Shown piece by piece: positions 52,408-61,332 of a DNA stretch of 64,000 nucleotides (positions within the stretch are counted from its first letter, which is position 1; each line of letters opens with the position of its first letter). The stretch comes from Mycobacterium sp. 050128 (GTDB lineage Bacteria > Actinomycetota > Actinomycetes > Mycobacteriales > Mycobacteriaceae), in the NCBI RefSeq assembly GCF_036409155.1, contig NZ_JAZGLW010000008.1, positions 62,001-126,000 of the forward strand, given 5' to 3'. The notes beneath the pieces were generated by a model that saw nothing but the letters and a program-made list of their open reading frames with translations, had not been told where the DNA came from and ran no database searches. Made by a program: the position numbers and the translations under genes.

Positions 52408-53039
52408 TGGCGTCGTCGCCTGCCGGTCACCGCGACCTTGTTCGCCGGGCCTGGGGCGTCCTCAGTGTTCGTCGTGGGCGCGGATTGCACCGCCTGCGCT
52501 TCCGGCACCGGCTGTTCATGGTGGTCAGCTGCCGGGGCCGGGTCGGGGGCCGCAATGGGTGTGGGAAGTTCGTTGGTTTGCTGAGACAGAACCAACGAGA
52601 ATTCATTCAGATACACCCTTACGGCGTCCCTGAGGGTCCGGTCGTCGAGGTCCTCAGCGTCGCGGAGCAATCCCCGCAGAAGCTCTAGGGCCAATTGGGG
52701 TCCTAATCCCACGGTGGCTGTCTGGCTGGCCGGTTCGATCCCGGCGGTCTCAACAACCCACACCAGGCGCTCCCAGCATCGCTGGACGGCCGCCGTGCGT
52801 TGCTGCTCGTTGCGTACTTGCTGAGAGTGACTCTCCTGCTGCTCAAGTTCGAGGCGGTGGCGCTTGCTTGCTCGCATCAGAGCAATGAGCGCGACGCCAG
52901 CCAGGACGAGAGCGGCCACGAAGGCCGCGGCTCCTCCAAATCCCGCTGAGGTGACAAATTCGCGCGCCGGCGGTAACGCTGGCATGCGTCGAGGCACCAA
53001 GAACATCGAATCTACTGGCGGAGGCGCAGCCATCGACAT
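52404..53039 (-). CDS. one-pass membrane protein paired with the coiled-coil protein
   Basis: 211 residues. One transmembrane helix (about 33-56, GGAAAFVAALVLAGVALIAL) is followed by a charged helix (SKRHRLELEQQESHSQQ), a helical domain and a Pro-rich tail. No family is recognised. Being the first gene of the pair with the coiled-coil protein, it may anchor that protein at the membrane. The 160-bp gap upstream is shared with the divergent gene at 53200. Confidence 0.6.
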   Translation of the reverse strand: MSMAAPPPVDSMFLVPRRMPALPPAREFVTSAGFGGAAAFVAALVLAGVALIALMRASKRHRLELEQQESHSQQVRNEQQRTAAVQRCWERLVWVVETAGIEPASQTATVGLGPQLALELLRGLLRDAEDLDDRTLRDAVRVYLNEFSLVLSQQTNELPTPIAAPDPAPAADHHEQPVPEAQAVQSAPTTNTEDAPGPANKVAVTGRRRRQ

Positions 53040-53186
53040 GAAAGAACCATACTCGCCACGACAGCCAAGGCCTTTGAGTAATGGGCTGTGGAACGGTCGT
53101 GGCGGTTAACAGGGTCGGCTTCCGCTCCGACAAATCACAGCCGGCGGGGTGGTTAACGGTGGTGGCCAACATGATGGTGGGTGGGC

Positions 53187-53192
53187 GATACT
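53187..53192 (+). promoter_or_regulatory. -10 element GATACT for the ESX-substrate-like gene at 53200
   Basis: GATACT, then 7 nt, then ATG. With an 18-bp spacer TGGCCA (53163-53168) matches TTGACA in 4 of 6. The paralogue at 54345 has the same element at the same distance. Confidence 0.55.
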
Positions 53193-53199
53193 GGCGGCT

Positions 53200-54201
53200 A
53201 TGTCGTCGATCGATGCGCTGGTGGCCGAAACGGGCCGCGCTTTGAGTGCTGCGCGCAGGCTGTTTGGCTCCGCTCCCGTCGAAGGGTCATTGCCCTCGGC
53301 GCATCGGTTGACGACGGGTCGGCAGGCGGTGGCCCAGGTTGGGCGGGCCGCAGCGGTCAGCTGGCAGGGCAGGGCGGCAGGGGCGTACGTGATGGCCAAC
53401 TCCGAGCGGGTGCAGGCTTTCGATGCAGCCGTGGCGGGTGATAGTCGAGTCAGTCCGGCTCTGGCCCGTGGGGGCCAGAGCGCGGCGGCCGGCGCGCAGT
53501 ACATGGACACACTGATCGCCCAGACCCGCGCAGGCGTTTCCGCGCTCGCCCCGAGCACGCGCAGCGCGGCGGGACAACACCAACTGGCCACCTACCTGCA
53601 AGGTCAGCTCAATCAGGCCAAGGGATTGCTGCAGAATTATCAGCAACAAGACGGTGAGATTGCCGGGGTCATCAAGGGTGCCGATTACACCAAGGGAAGC
53701 GGTCAAGCCAAGGACTCACCACCTGCGACCCCGCTGGACAAGAAGTGGAAGCCTGGCGATAAGCGCCACATGCCGTACTACGCCGGCAAGGGCGGGATCG
53801 GTCCGCCCAACGTTGAAGGTTCACCACCGTGGGTAGACGTGTACGACAGAACCAAGGATCCAGACCAGGTTCCGCACTACTTCGTCCGCTCGGATGAAAT
53901 TCCCGACTACAGGCTGCTTGCGCCAGGAAGCCTTGGACCCGCGACGGTCTACGACTCCCACGGCAACCCCGACCAATTCGTTGAGCTGGTGCCCAACTCG
54001 GGCGTGTGGGTACCGCAGTCGGACTTTCCTGGCGCGAGAATTTATCCGCCGCGCTCGACTGGCATCTTGCCGCCCTATGGTTGGGAGGAGTACCTGCCGG
54101 GGTCGATGATCTATGTATGGCACGGCGACTTCATTCCGGAACCGTGGAATTCGTACGGTCCTTTCGGGCCGCCGCCGGTCACCCCGCAGGGCGGCCACTG
54201 A
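53200..54201 (+). CDS. ESX-substrate-like protein (DUF4226-like N-terminus), copy 1
   Basis: 333 residues from the ATG at 53200. Residues 1-165 are helical (SSIDALVAETGRALSAARRL, YMDTLIAQTRAGVSAL, QLATYLQGQLNQAKGLL); residues 180-333 are rich in Pro, Gly and Trp with PYYAGKGGIGPPNVEGSPPW and a Pro-rich end. The helical half matches copy 2 at 54345 almost throughout (ASLDELVAAAGRALSDARRL, RMDNLIAETRMGVATF). Mycobacterial proteins with such an N-terminal domain (DUF4226, name from memory) are encoded near ESX genes and include secreted proteins. No signal peptide. The function is unknown; export through the plasmid ESX system is a reasonable guess. Confidence 0.6.
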   Translation: MSSIDALVAETGRALSAARRLFGSAPVEGSLPSAHRLTTGRQAVAQVGRAAAVSWQGRAAGAYVMANSERVQAFDAAVAGDSRVSPALARGGQSAAAGAQYMDTLIAQTRAGVSALAPSTRSAAGQHQLATYLQGQLNQAKGLLQNYQQQDGEIAGVIKGADYTKGSGQAKDSPPATPLDKKWKPGDKRHMPYYAGKGGIGPPNVEGSPPWVDVYDRTKDPDQVPHYFVRSDEIPDYRLLAPGSLGPATVYDSHGNPDQFVELVPNSGVWVPQSDFPGARIYPPRSTGILPPYGWEEYLPGSMIYVWHGDFIPEPWNSYGPFGPPPVTPQGGH

Positions 54202-54280
54202 CCGCAACATGGATCGGGCGGATCAGTTGAGGTGTGGCCGCTGCCTTCCCCAGCCGTTAGACGCGTGTTCAGCAAACTGT

Positions 54281-54294
54281 CTTGGCGAGCCAAG
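54281..54294. promoter_or_regulatory. perfect palindrome between the two paralogues
   Basis: CTTGGC-GA-GCCAAG, 51 bp before the ATG at 54345. It is either an operator for copy 2 or a short terminator hairpin for copy 1. Confidence 0.35.
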
Positions 54295-54331
54295 TTAGTG
54301 GTGGTGATAGCGGCTTAGCCGAGGTATGGCT

Positions 54332-54337
54332 GATACT
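54332..54337 (+). promoter_or_regulatory. -10 element GATACT for the ESX-substrate-like gene at 54345
   Basis: GATACT, then 7 nt, then ATG, the same spacing as for the paralogue at 53200. No ribosome binding site. Confidence 0.55.
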
Positions 54338-54344
54338 GCCTGTT

Positions 54345-55598
54345 ATGGCCTCGTTGGATGAGCTGGTGGCCGCTGCTGGCCGTGCGCTCAGTGATGCGCG
54401 CAGACTGTTTGGGGTGTCGCCAGTTAACGCCAGTGGGTGGTCATCGGCGCCGGCGTTGCTCGCCGCCCAGCAGGGGATACGGGCTGCTGGTCAGACAGCC
54501 GCGGCCGGCTGGGTCGGTGCAAGCGCCTCAGCCTATGGGCAAAGCAATGCGAGTCAGGTCCACGCGCTGGGCGATACCGTCGCCGCTGATGATCGAGTGG
54601 GTCCGGCCGTGATCAACGCCGGACACGTTGCTGCCAACGGCGCCAGCCGTATGGACAACCTGATTGCCGAAACGCGAATGGGCGTAGCCACCTTCTCCCA
54701 GAACCTGAATAGCCCAGCAAACCAGCAGCAGCTGGCCACCTACCTGCGCGGCCAGCTCGCACGGGCCAAAGCAATACTGGACAGCGCTCAGCAGGACAGC
54801 CACGTGCTGGCAGTGTCGATCAAGAATGCTTCGGGTGGCTACCCCCAAGGCGATGATCCCAATGCGGCTGCCCACAGGCCGGCCACCGCCGGTGACCAGG
54901 ATCGCCAGGGTATCGACGCGTTAGACAACCACGTCCGACTCGTGGATTCGAAGGGCACCTCAGATCCCGGTGACCCCGCCGTCGCCATTGACCCCAGAAA
55001 CCCCTTCGTTGGGGACGAACGGTTCGGTCACTGGCAGCAGGTCGTCCCGCCGCCCTATGTTGGGCATGATCCGCCGCCGCCATGGACTGGTCACCGTCCG
55101 CTGCAGCCTCCGTTGGATACCGGCGGTCCGACAGGTTTCTACGCGCCCGGAGGTAAGACGTGGGCCGACGACAACGCAGCACCGTTCGCCCATCTTGAGG
55201 AGCAGTACAAGATCCGCATCAGTGGCCAGGACTACACGCCCTACACGCGGGTTGTTGATGGGCACCAAGAGCAGTGGGTCCAATACACCTATGAGGCTCA
55301 ACGGTTTACGCAAGTGCCGATCGGTGGAGCGATTTGGGCGCCATACGGAGCGAACGAAATCACTGGTGAACTTGGTGGGGTCAGGACCGGCGGGCTCGCT
55401 GGGATTAATCCCCCACCGCATATCGGTCCGTGGCAGCCGATCACGCTCCCGCAGATCGCCTCGCTATCGGCCGCTAATCCTACGGTGCAGTACTACATGC
55501 CAGACGGCTGCGGCGGGCAATTCACGTTCACTAACGGCACAGCTACCGGCGGGAACTCGGGGCTGCCGCCCATAATCCCGAGCATCGTTCGAGGGTAG
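54345..55598 (+). CDS. ESX-substrate-like protein (DUF4226-like N-terminus), copy 2
   Basis: 417 residues from the ATG at 54345. The N-terminal 165 residues align with copy 1. The C-terminal part differs: Pro-rich segments (QVVPPPYVGHDPPPPWTGHR), a beta-rich region (YKIRISGQDYTPYTRVVDGH) and a closing WQPITLPQIASLSAANPTV. The shared head with different tails suggests a duplicated secreted family in which the head carries the export information and the tails the activity. No signal peptide or transmembrane helix. Both copies probably make separate leaderless transcripts. Confidence 0.6.
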   Translation: MASLDELVAAAGRALSDARRLFGVSPVNASGWSSAPALLAAQQGIRAAGQTAAAGWVGASASAYGQSNASQVHALGDTVAADDRVGPAVINAGHVAANGASRMDNLIAETRMGVATFSQNLNSPANQQQLATYLRGQLARAKAILDSAQQDSHVLAVSIKNASGGYPQGDDPNAAAHRPATAGDQDRQGIDALDNHVRLVDSKGTSDPGDPAVAIDPRNPFVGDERFGHWQQVVPPPYVGHDPPPPWTGHRPLQPPLDTGGPTGFYAPGGKTWADDNAAPFAHLEEQYKIRISGQDYTPYTRVVDGHQEQWVQYTYEAQRFTQVPIGGAIWAPYGANEITGELGGVRTGGLAGINPPPHIGPWQPITLPQIASLSAANPTVQYYMPDGCGGQFTFTNGTATGGNSGLPPIIPSIVRG

Positions 55599-55694
55599 GT
55601 CGCGGCGTGGCGCGGACTGCAGCACGCATGTTGGAACAATTCCCGTATCGCGGGAATGTGGCGCGCTGTGGTAGACGCAAGTATATCCCGCACA

Positions 55695-55700
55695 TATAGT
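55695..55700 (+). promoter_or_regulatory. -10 element TATAGT of the disrupted gene
   Basis: TATAGT, then 6 nt, then ATG at 55707. At a 17-bp spacer lies TAGACG (55672-55677), 4 of 6 matches to TTGACA. Confidence 0.5.
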
Positions 55701-56689
55701 CGGGCCATGACGTGGGATCGGTTGCGGCAGCGGACTTCTTGGTACAACATGCGGCTGTCGGTGGACTATGTTGCCGACCGTTTAGGGGTCAAAGCACAAT
55801 CGATTCGTCAGTACGTGGCCGTCGGCGGCGCTGAAGGTTTCCCGGACCCGGATGTGAAACTGGAGGGGAAAACTACTGGCGGCCGGCCACCATCTATGAC
55901 TTCATCGACAGCTCTCGTCCCCACCTTCGGGCACGGGTACCACGGCTGTACCCGCTGGCGTCGTGCTTTCGTGGCGAGCCGGCGAGATTCTTGGGAGCCG
56001 AACACTTCGAGGTAGGCGCGGGCCGGTTGTCGAGCCAGGGCGTGCTGCATCTCTGGCAGCCCGCCGATGACCGTGGTCGTGTGATCGTCGCCTACCCCGA
56101 CCAGCCGTGGACCGTGTCTGTTGCTCGCGAACTTGCTGCAGTGATCGCCGGCCAGCACCCAGATGCCTCGGCTGTCGTTGTGGTCACCGATTACGAAAGC
56201 CGAACACCCGATCCCGAGCACCCAGAGCCATCCGACCCGCTGAGCCACCGGGGGATCGGGGTCTGGGATCACACCACACGCGCTGACGGCGGGAATAGTC
56301 GTTGGCGCGAGCACTTCTCGTGGTCGGATCTGGCCTACCTGCTCCGCACCGACGTCCCCTACTGGCCCACAGGGCTGCTCGACATGGACGCCATGGCTGC
56401 CTGGCAACCCGGCGAAGTGCGAAAGGTTACGCCGCGCTACCGCACCGAGTACGAAATCAGGCACTTCTCCGCGGCCTTCATCGACGCCTGTAAGGACGAC
56501 GCTGATTTGCTACGCCTCCTCGGCCGCGCATGCCGCATTATCAACTACGCGACAGCGCAAAACCTCCAGGTGATTCCAGGTTCTGCGACCACGTTGACCA
56601 GTCAGACCGGCCTGCTGGTCGCAGCCGTCCCCGACGTCGACCCAGTCGCCCCCGCTCCGCTGACTGAGCAGGAACGCGCTGAACTGCTG

Positions 56690-56694
56690 CATCT
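56690..56694 (+). repeat. target-site duplication CATCT, left copy
   Basis: CATCT directly precedes the IS left end; the same five bases follow the right end at 58855-58859. Confidence 0.85.
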
Positions 56695-56764
56695 TGTTGG
56701 CGACGGTTGAAAGTCCGGCCAGTCGCGACGGCTGAAAAGTAGGCCACCCGATCAGATTGGATGG

Positions 56765-58006
56765 GTGATCTCCTTGGAAGACTGGGCCTTGATCCGGCAT
56801 CTTCATCGCAGCGAGGGTTTGTCGCAGCGGGCCATCGCACGCCAGCTCGGCATCGCGCGAGACACGGTGGCCGGGGCGCTGGCCAGCGATGGTCCACCGA
56901 AGTACCAGCGGGCCTCGACGCCGTCGGCGATCAGCGAGGTCGAGCCGCGGATCAGGGCGTTGCTCTCGGCTTATCCCGGGATGCCAGCGACGGTGATTGC
57001 TGAGCGGGTCGGATGGACGGGTTCGATTTCGTGGTTCCGGGAGCGGGTCCGAGCGATCCGCCCGGAGTACCTACCTGCCGATCCGGTCGACCGTCTCGGC
57101 CATCCGCCGGGGCGGGCGATCCAGTGCGACCTATGGTTTCCCGTACCCAGGATTGCGGTCGGGTTCGGCCAGGAGGCGATGCTGCCGGTTCTGGTCATGG
57201 TGGCGGCGTTCTCCCGGTTCATCGCCGCGGTGATGCTGCCCTCGCGCCAGACCATGGACTTGGTGGCCGGGATGTGGCAGCTACTGTCGGGCAGCTTCAC
57301 TGCGGTGCCCCACGAGTTGTGGTGGGACAACGAGGCCGGGATCGGTCGTCGCGGGCGGTTGACCGAGCCGGTCACGGCGTTGGTGGGCACCCTGGGGTCG
57401 CGGCTGGTGCAACTCAAACCCTATGACCCCGAATCCAAGGGCATCGTGGAGCGAGCCAACCGCTATCTGGAGACCTCGTTCCTACCCGGACGCAGCTTCA
57501 CCTCACCGCAGGACTTCAATAGTCAACTGCAGCAGTGGCTTCTGACTGCCAACGCCCGTCGGGTGCGGGTCCTCGATGGTCGTCCGGTCGACTTCCTCGA
57601 CGCCGATCGAGCCCAAATGTTGACGTTGCCACCCGTGGCACCGGTCACCGAGACGGTGACCTCGGTGCGGCTGGGCCGTGACTACTACGTGCGGGTAGCC
57701 GGCAATGACTACTCTGTGGATCCGAGCGCGATCGGCCAGCTCGTCGAGGTGAGAACCACCCCGACTCAGGTGGTGGTGACCCGAGCGGGACGCGTACTGG
57801 CGGCTCATGACCGCTGTTGGGCGGCGCGACAGGCGCTGACCGACCCCGCCCACGTTGCGACCGCTGCGACGTTGCGCCGACAGTTCCAGGTGGGCCCACC
57901 ACCGGCGGCCGGTGATCAGCTGGTGCGGGACCTGGCCGACTACGACCGAGCGTTCGGTGTTGACTTCAACACTGGCACAGCCGCTTCCGATGGCGAGGTG
58001 GCATGA
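56765..58006 (+). CDS. istA: IS21-family transposase IstA
   Basis: 413 residues from a GTG start. A helix-turn-helix (LSQRAIARQLGIARDTVAGA, about 19-38) precedes a DDE integrase core: Asp in AIQCDLWFPV (about 122), Asp in ELWWDNEAG (about 187) and Glu in ESKGIVERANRYLE (about 223). The C-terminal part (SVRLGRDYYVRVAGNDYSVD) is the beta domain usual for the family. IstA cuts and joins the IS ends; the family relies on IstB for target choice. It overlaps istB by 4 nt (ATGA). Confidence 0.96.
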   Translation: MISLEDWALIRHLHRSEGLSQRAIARQLGIARDTVAGALASDGPPKYQRASTPSAISEVEPRIRALLSAYPGMPATVIAERVGWTGSISWFRERVRAIRPEYLPADPVDRLGHPPGRAIQCDLWFPVPRIAVGFGQEAMLPVLVMVAAFSRFIAAVMLPSRQTMDLVAGMWQLLSGSFTAVPHELWWDNEAGIGRRGRLTEPVTALVGTLGSRLVQLKPYDPESKGIVERANRYLETSFLPGRSFTSPQDFNSQLQQWLLTANARRVRVLDGRPVDFLDADRAQMLTLPPVAPVTETVTSVRLGRDYYVRVAGNDYSVDPSAIGQLVEVRTTPTQVVVTRAGRVLAAHDRCWAARQALTDPAHVATAATLRRQFQVGPPPAAGDQLVRDLADYDRAFGVDFNTGTAASDGEVA

Positions 58007-58791
58007 GCATGGCCGAGGATCCGATCAAGGCCGTCCTCCATTACGCCCAAGCTCTCAAGGCGCCACGTATCCGCGAGTCCGCCGCCCGGCTGGCCGAGCA
58101 AGCCCGTGACGCCGGCTGGACTCATGAGGAATATTTGGCGGCGGTGCTCTCGCGGGAGGTCGCCGCGCGCGAAGCCTCCGGTGCGGCGACTCGCATCCGC
58201 TCGGCCGGGTTCCCGACCCGCAAGTCGTTGGAGGACTTCAACTTCGATCACCAACCAGCGCTGAATCGGGACATGATCGCCCATCTGGGTACCGGTGCCT
58301 TCTTGGCCAAGGCATCTAATGTGGTACTTCTCGGGCCGCCCGGAACTGGCAAGACCCACCTGGCCATCGGTCTGGCCGTCAAGGCCGCTCAGACCGGACA
58401 TCGGATCGCGTTCGCCACCGCGGTGGACTGGGTGGCCCGCCTCAAGGCCGCCCACAACGCCGGTCGACTGCCCGCCGAGCTGGCCAAGCTGCGTCGGATC
58501 GGGTTGCTCGTCGTCGACGAAGTCGGCTACATCCCCTTTGAACAGGACGCGGCGAATCTGTTCTTCCAACTGGTGTCCAGCCGCTACGAACATGCCTCGC
58601 TGATCTTGACTTCGAACCTGCCCTTCGCCCGTTGGGGCGACGTGTTCGGCGACCAAGTGGTGGCGGCCGCGATGATCGACCGGATCGTCCACCACGCCGA
58701 CGTACTGACGCTCAAAGGCTCCAGCTACCGGCTCAAGGACACCGGAATCGACACCTTGCCCTCCGCCAGAGCCGACAACACGGCACAATAA
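58003..58791 (+). CDS. istB: IS21-family transposition helper ATPase IstB
   Basis: 262 residues, the usual size. It is a DnaA/DnaC-like AAA+ protein with Walker A LLGPPGTGKTHLA (about 107-119), Walker B RRIGLLVVDEVGYIP (about 166-180) and the IstB end YRLKDTGIDTLPS. IstB oligomers select and present target DNA to IstA. The ATG overlaps the istA stop. Confidence 0.96.
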   Translation: MSMAEDPIKAVLHYAQALKAPRIRESAARLAEQARDAGWTHEEYLAAVLSREVAAREASGAATRIRSAGFPTRKSLEDFNFDHQPALNRDMIAHLGTGAFLAKASNVVLLGPPGTGKTHLAIGLAVKAAQTGHRIAFATAVDWVARLKAAHNAGRLPAELAKLRRIGLLVVDEVGYIPFEQDAANLFFQLVSSRYEHASLILTSNLPFARWGDVFGDQVVAAAMIDRIVHHADVLTLKGSSYRLKDTGIDTLPSARADNTAQ

Positions 58792-58854
58792 CCAACGACC
58801 ACGTGGCCTACTTTTCACCGTCGCTTCTGGCCTAGTTTTCGACCGTCGTCAACA

Positions 58855-58859
58855 CATCT
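58855..58859 (+). repeat. target-site duplication CATCT, right copy
   Basis: Matches the left copy at 56690-56694. Confidence 0.85.
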
Positions 58860-59689
58860 ACCTGCCGATCCACGGTATGCAGCACAGGCGCTGTTCATCG
58901 GATCGCTCGGCGATGGCTCTTGGGGATATTGGGGACTATGGAAGCCCCTCCTCGGTTCCGTGACCATCATCGACCGCAACCAACTCGGGCCACTAGCGCA
59001 GCGCTGGCATGAGCGTTTACGCCCGCTCACCGCCCCACGCCGAACCGACGAACTCGGCTTCACCTGGATCTACTCCCGGATTGATGAATGCCTCGACCGG
59101 GACAGCCCTCGCCAGTGGTTGCACGACCCCCTAGAACCCGACTGCTGGATAGTCCAAACCCCTACGCGGATCTATGCAACCACAGGCTCTCGACTTCGGC
59201 ACGCGAGAGGAGAGCTGCAATCCATCGAAATCGGCGTCACACCAGGACGATTCAAAAATCGATACCCGGTTTTCGTCGCCGACCAAAACAACACACCATG
59301 GGTCATGCCCACGCCCCACGGCCAAGAACCCTACCGACTCGGATACGACGGCTCAGGCCCACGAGGCCTTGCCATCGCCATCGGGGAACTGTGCGCTGAT
59401 ATCAACACCACCCTGTCCGGTAAGGACCAGTTTCCCTACGTCGACAACCGCGAACTGCCCAACGCACTGCGCGACACCTTCATTGAACTCACCGGGCCGC
59501 TCACACTACACCGAAACGACATTGACCGAGCACTCAACGTGGCGGTGTAGGCATCCCCCGACGAATCCATCACGCCACGATCATCCGCGCACGGCAGTCT
59601 ATGCCGAGCACATGCGCAGTAGAAGCGGTGAAATCGCAGATGCGACAACCTCGCTGATTCCTCCGCGCCGCAACGTCCGACACCGGAGT

Positions 59690-59695
59690 TAGGAT
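59690..59695 (+). promoter_or_regulatory. -10 element TAGGAT for the gene at 59702
   Basis: TAGGAT, then 6 nt (ccatgc), then ATG; no ribosome binding site. Confidence 0.4.
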
Positions 59696-59701
59696 CCATG
59701 C

Positions 59702-60226
59702 ATGTTCAACGCGGTTTTCATCAACTACACGAACCTCTATTTGCACCCGTCCTCGCTTGATCTGATTGAGGTGTCTGGCCCCGAGGACCTCGCCACGTTC
59801 CTGCATGCGCCGCCACCCGCGAGCAGATTCGTCGAAAGCCTCTCTGTCACCGGTTGTTTCGGGACCCTCGACTTTTGGTTCAGTCCTAGGCCTGGGCCGG
59901 TACCTCGAGACGTGAACCGGGCCGCCACCGCGCTACTGTTGTCGGCCGCAAGCTTCCATGCCGGCAGCGTTCCGCTGCTACGGGGCCGGGTGATCGTCAC
60001 GACACACGACCCAGACGGTGCGGTGGCGGGGCTTGCCGATGAGCAGATAATGGCCATGGCGCTGCGCGCAAATCGTTGGCGCGGCCCCGCGAGGCTTGAC
60101 TGGCGGTGCGCTGCAGACGACCGCGCCCAACGCCGACGACGCAAAGCCCAGCGCACCGCCCAAGAACACGATCGCTGGGTAAAAGATCGCCGAGCGACCC
60201 CGGGCCCGCCGCGCCACGGGGAATAG
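59702..60226 (+). CDS. hypothetical protein with basic C-terminal tail
   Basis: 174 residues. A mixed helix/sheet domain (FNAVFINYTNLYLHPSSLDL, then SVTGCFGTLDFWFSP and VNRAATALLLSAASFHAG) is followed by a strongly basic tail (DDRAQRRRRKAQRTAQEHDR). No transmembrane helix and no known motif. The tail could bind nucleic acid. Start supported by the -10 element at 59690. Confidence 0.5.
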   Translation: MFNAVFINYTNLYLHPSSLDLIEVSGPEDLATFLHAPPPASRFVESLSVTGCFGTLDFWFSPRPGPVPRDVNRAATALLLSAASFHAGSVPLLRGRVIVTTHDPDGAVAGLADEQIMAMALRANRWRGPARLDWRCAADDRAQRRRRKAQRTAQEHDRWVKDRRATPGPPRHGE

Positions 60227-60307
60227 CTAACGAGACCAAATACGGCGCGCTGCAGTATCTTTGGGCGCGCCATGACGAACGGCGCTGCGTGTGTGGCGAC
60301 CAGGATT

Positions 60308-61030
60308 TTACGAGTGCTCGCCAACGGGGACACAGAACGTCTGCTCACGACAACGGTCCAAGGCGATGCGCGCGTCATCGAGAAACCTGTATGCGGTCGA
60401 TTGCCCGAAGAATTGCGGGTGACCGGGAACTCTGATGCAGCCAACACGTGGCCAGTCCGGGTCAAGATGGTCGGTGGAGACCAGGCGGCGCGCGGGACCG
60501 CGAACAGTCCCGCGCCCGGCGAACGCACCCATGGCCACCAAGCCCGCAGTCGTGGGCAGCATCGTGTGGATGACGTGGGCTACGGCCCAAGCACGAAGTT
60601 GACTGCCCGACATCAAGGGATCGACATAGGCATCCAATACCAGCAGGACGGTGCTGATCGACATGCCCGCGGTGAACTCCTCGTTCTCGTCGAGGTCGCT
60701 GGCGAGCCATTCGCCGTAGAAGAGCTCCTCGAAGGCCAACGCCCGCTCGCCGTAGAAGGCTAGCAGTTCTGCGATGAATTCGTCTCCAAGCTGCAGCATA
60801 AGGAATTCGACTGCGCCGACGGCGATGTCAGGCGCGTACCCGTGTGCATCAATTGCCGACATCCGGATTTCAGCACGCCAGTCCAGGCAGCTCGACACCG
60901 TCGAGCAGGTGTCCTGGCTCTCGTAATGAATCCTGGGGACGGCGAGGTCCACGGTATTACGGCTGCCGATGCGGCCACCGATGTGTTGTACCCGATCGCG
61001 CAGGAACATGGTCAACGGAACGATGTCCAC
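60308..61030 (-). CDS. hypothetical protein
   Basis: 240 residues from the GTG at 61030, chosen because AGGAG lies 5 nt upstream; longer starts are possible. Mostly helical, acidic, with ALAFEELFYGEWLASDLDEN in the middle and a C-terminal HPQFFGQSTAYRFLDD. No transmembrane helix. I do not recognise it. Overlapping plus-strand open frames have poorer codon structure. The gap 61031-61263 on its upstream side contains no clear gene. Confidence 0.45.
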   Translation of the reverse strand: MDIVPLTMFLRDRVQHIGGRIGSRNTVDLAVPRIHYESQDTCSTVSSCLDWRAEIRMSAIDAHGYAPDIAVGAVEFLMLQLGDEFIAELLAFYGERALAFEELFYGEWLASDLDENEEFTAGMSISTVLLVLDAYVDPLMSGSQLRAWAVAHVIHTMLPTTAGLVAMGAFAGRGTVRGPARRLVSTDHLDPDWPRVGCIRVPGHPQFFGQSTAYRFLDDARIALDRCREQTFCVPVGEHS

Positions 61031-61263
61031 AGTCACTCCTCCCGGCCGCCTGATTTGCGGCATTGTGTCGGTACGGACCCCCCCGGGGTCGGCCCGCCGG
61101 TCATGTTTGACGGTAGATGTGCGCGCGGTGCTCGATTCGTCCGATCAACAGGACTCGGCCGTGCTCGAACACCGGGCGGTGCCGCCCGGCATCGGCGGAA
61201 TGTGCGACGAGTACGGCAGGGGGAGATGACCCTTTCTTGCGTCACGGTGACGAATCATCGGTC

Positions 61264-61302
61264 ATGGCCGCCCGCCGGCAGCTGTCGGCGGCGGGCGGCC
61301 AT
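61264..61302. terminator. strong GC hairpin
   Basis: ATGGCCGCCCGCCG (61264-61277) pairs perfectly with CGGCGGGCGGCCAT (61289-61302) over an 11-nt loop. It lies 30 bp after the stop of the Phd-like gene on the minus strand and is its likely terminator. Confidence 0.7.
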
Positions 61303-61332
61303 GCGGTACCTTGCTGTGGTCCGCGTGGCGTG

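Larger units (their letters stand above)
56695..58854 (+). mobile_element. IS21-family insertion sequence, complete
   Basis: 2160 bp with long imperfect terminal inverted repeats: 56695-56747 (starts TGTTGGCGACGG) against 58803-58854 (ends CCGTCGTCAACA). Within the ends a unit of about 22 bp beginning CGACGG is repeated, as is normal for IS21 ends. It holds overlapping istA and istB genes and is flanked by CATCT duplications, so it is intact and probably inserted recently. Confidence 0.95.
55707..59550 (+). pseudogene. large gene broken by a 1-nt frameshift and an IS21-family insertion
   Basis: Three pieces join into one protein of about 560 residues. Piece 1 (55707-55871) holds a helix-turn-helix of the excisionase/MerR kind (LSVDYVADRLGVKAQSIRQY). 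At 55866-55873 (GGGGAAAAC) the frame shifts by -1; one more A would restore it. Piece 2 runs from 55871 to 56694 (YWRPATIYDFIDSSRPHLRA, then the region starting WRPATIY and later DVPYWPTGLLDMDAM). The IS then interrupts after CATCT. Piece 3 (58860-59550) continues in frame from codon CTA: PADPRYAAQALFIGSLGDGS, then WIYSRIDECLDRDSPRQWLH. The ORF that appears to start at 58960 is this tail, not a gene of its own. Function unknown. Confidence 0.85.

Noticed and set aside
58960..59550. Apparent stand-alone 196-residue gene after the IS element
   Set aside because: It continues in frame from 58860 and joins the ORF before the IS once the IS and one duplication are removed, so it is the tail of the disrupted gene.
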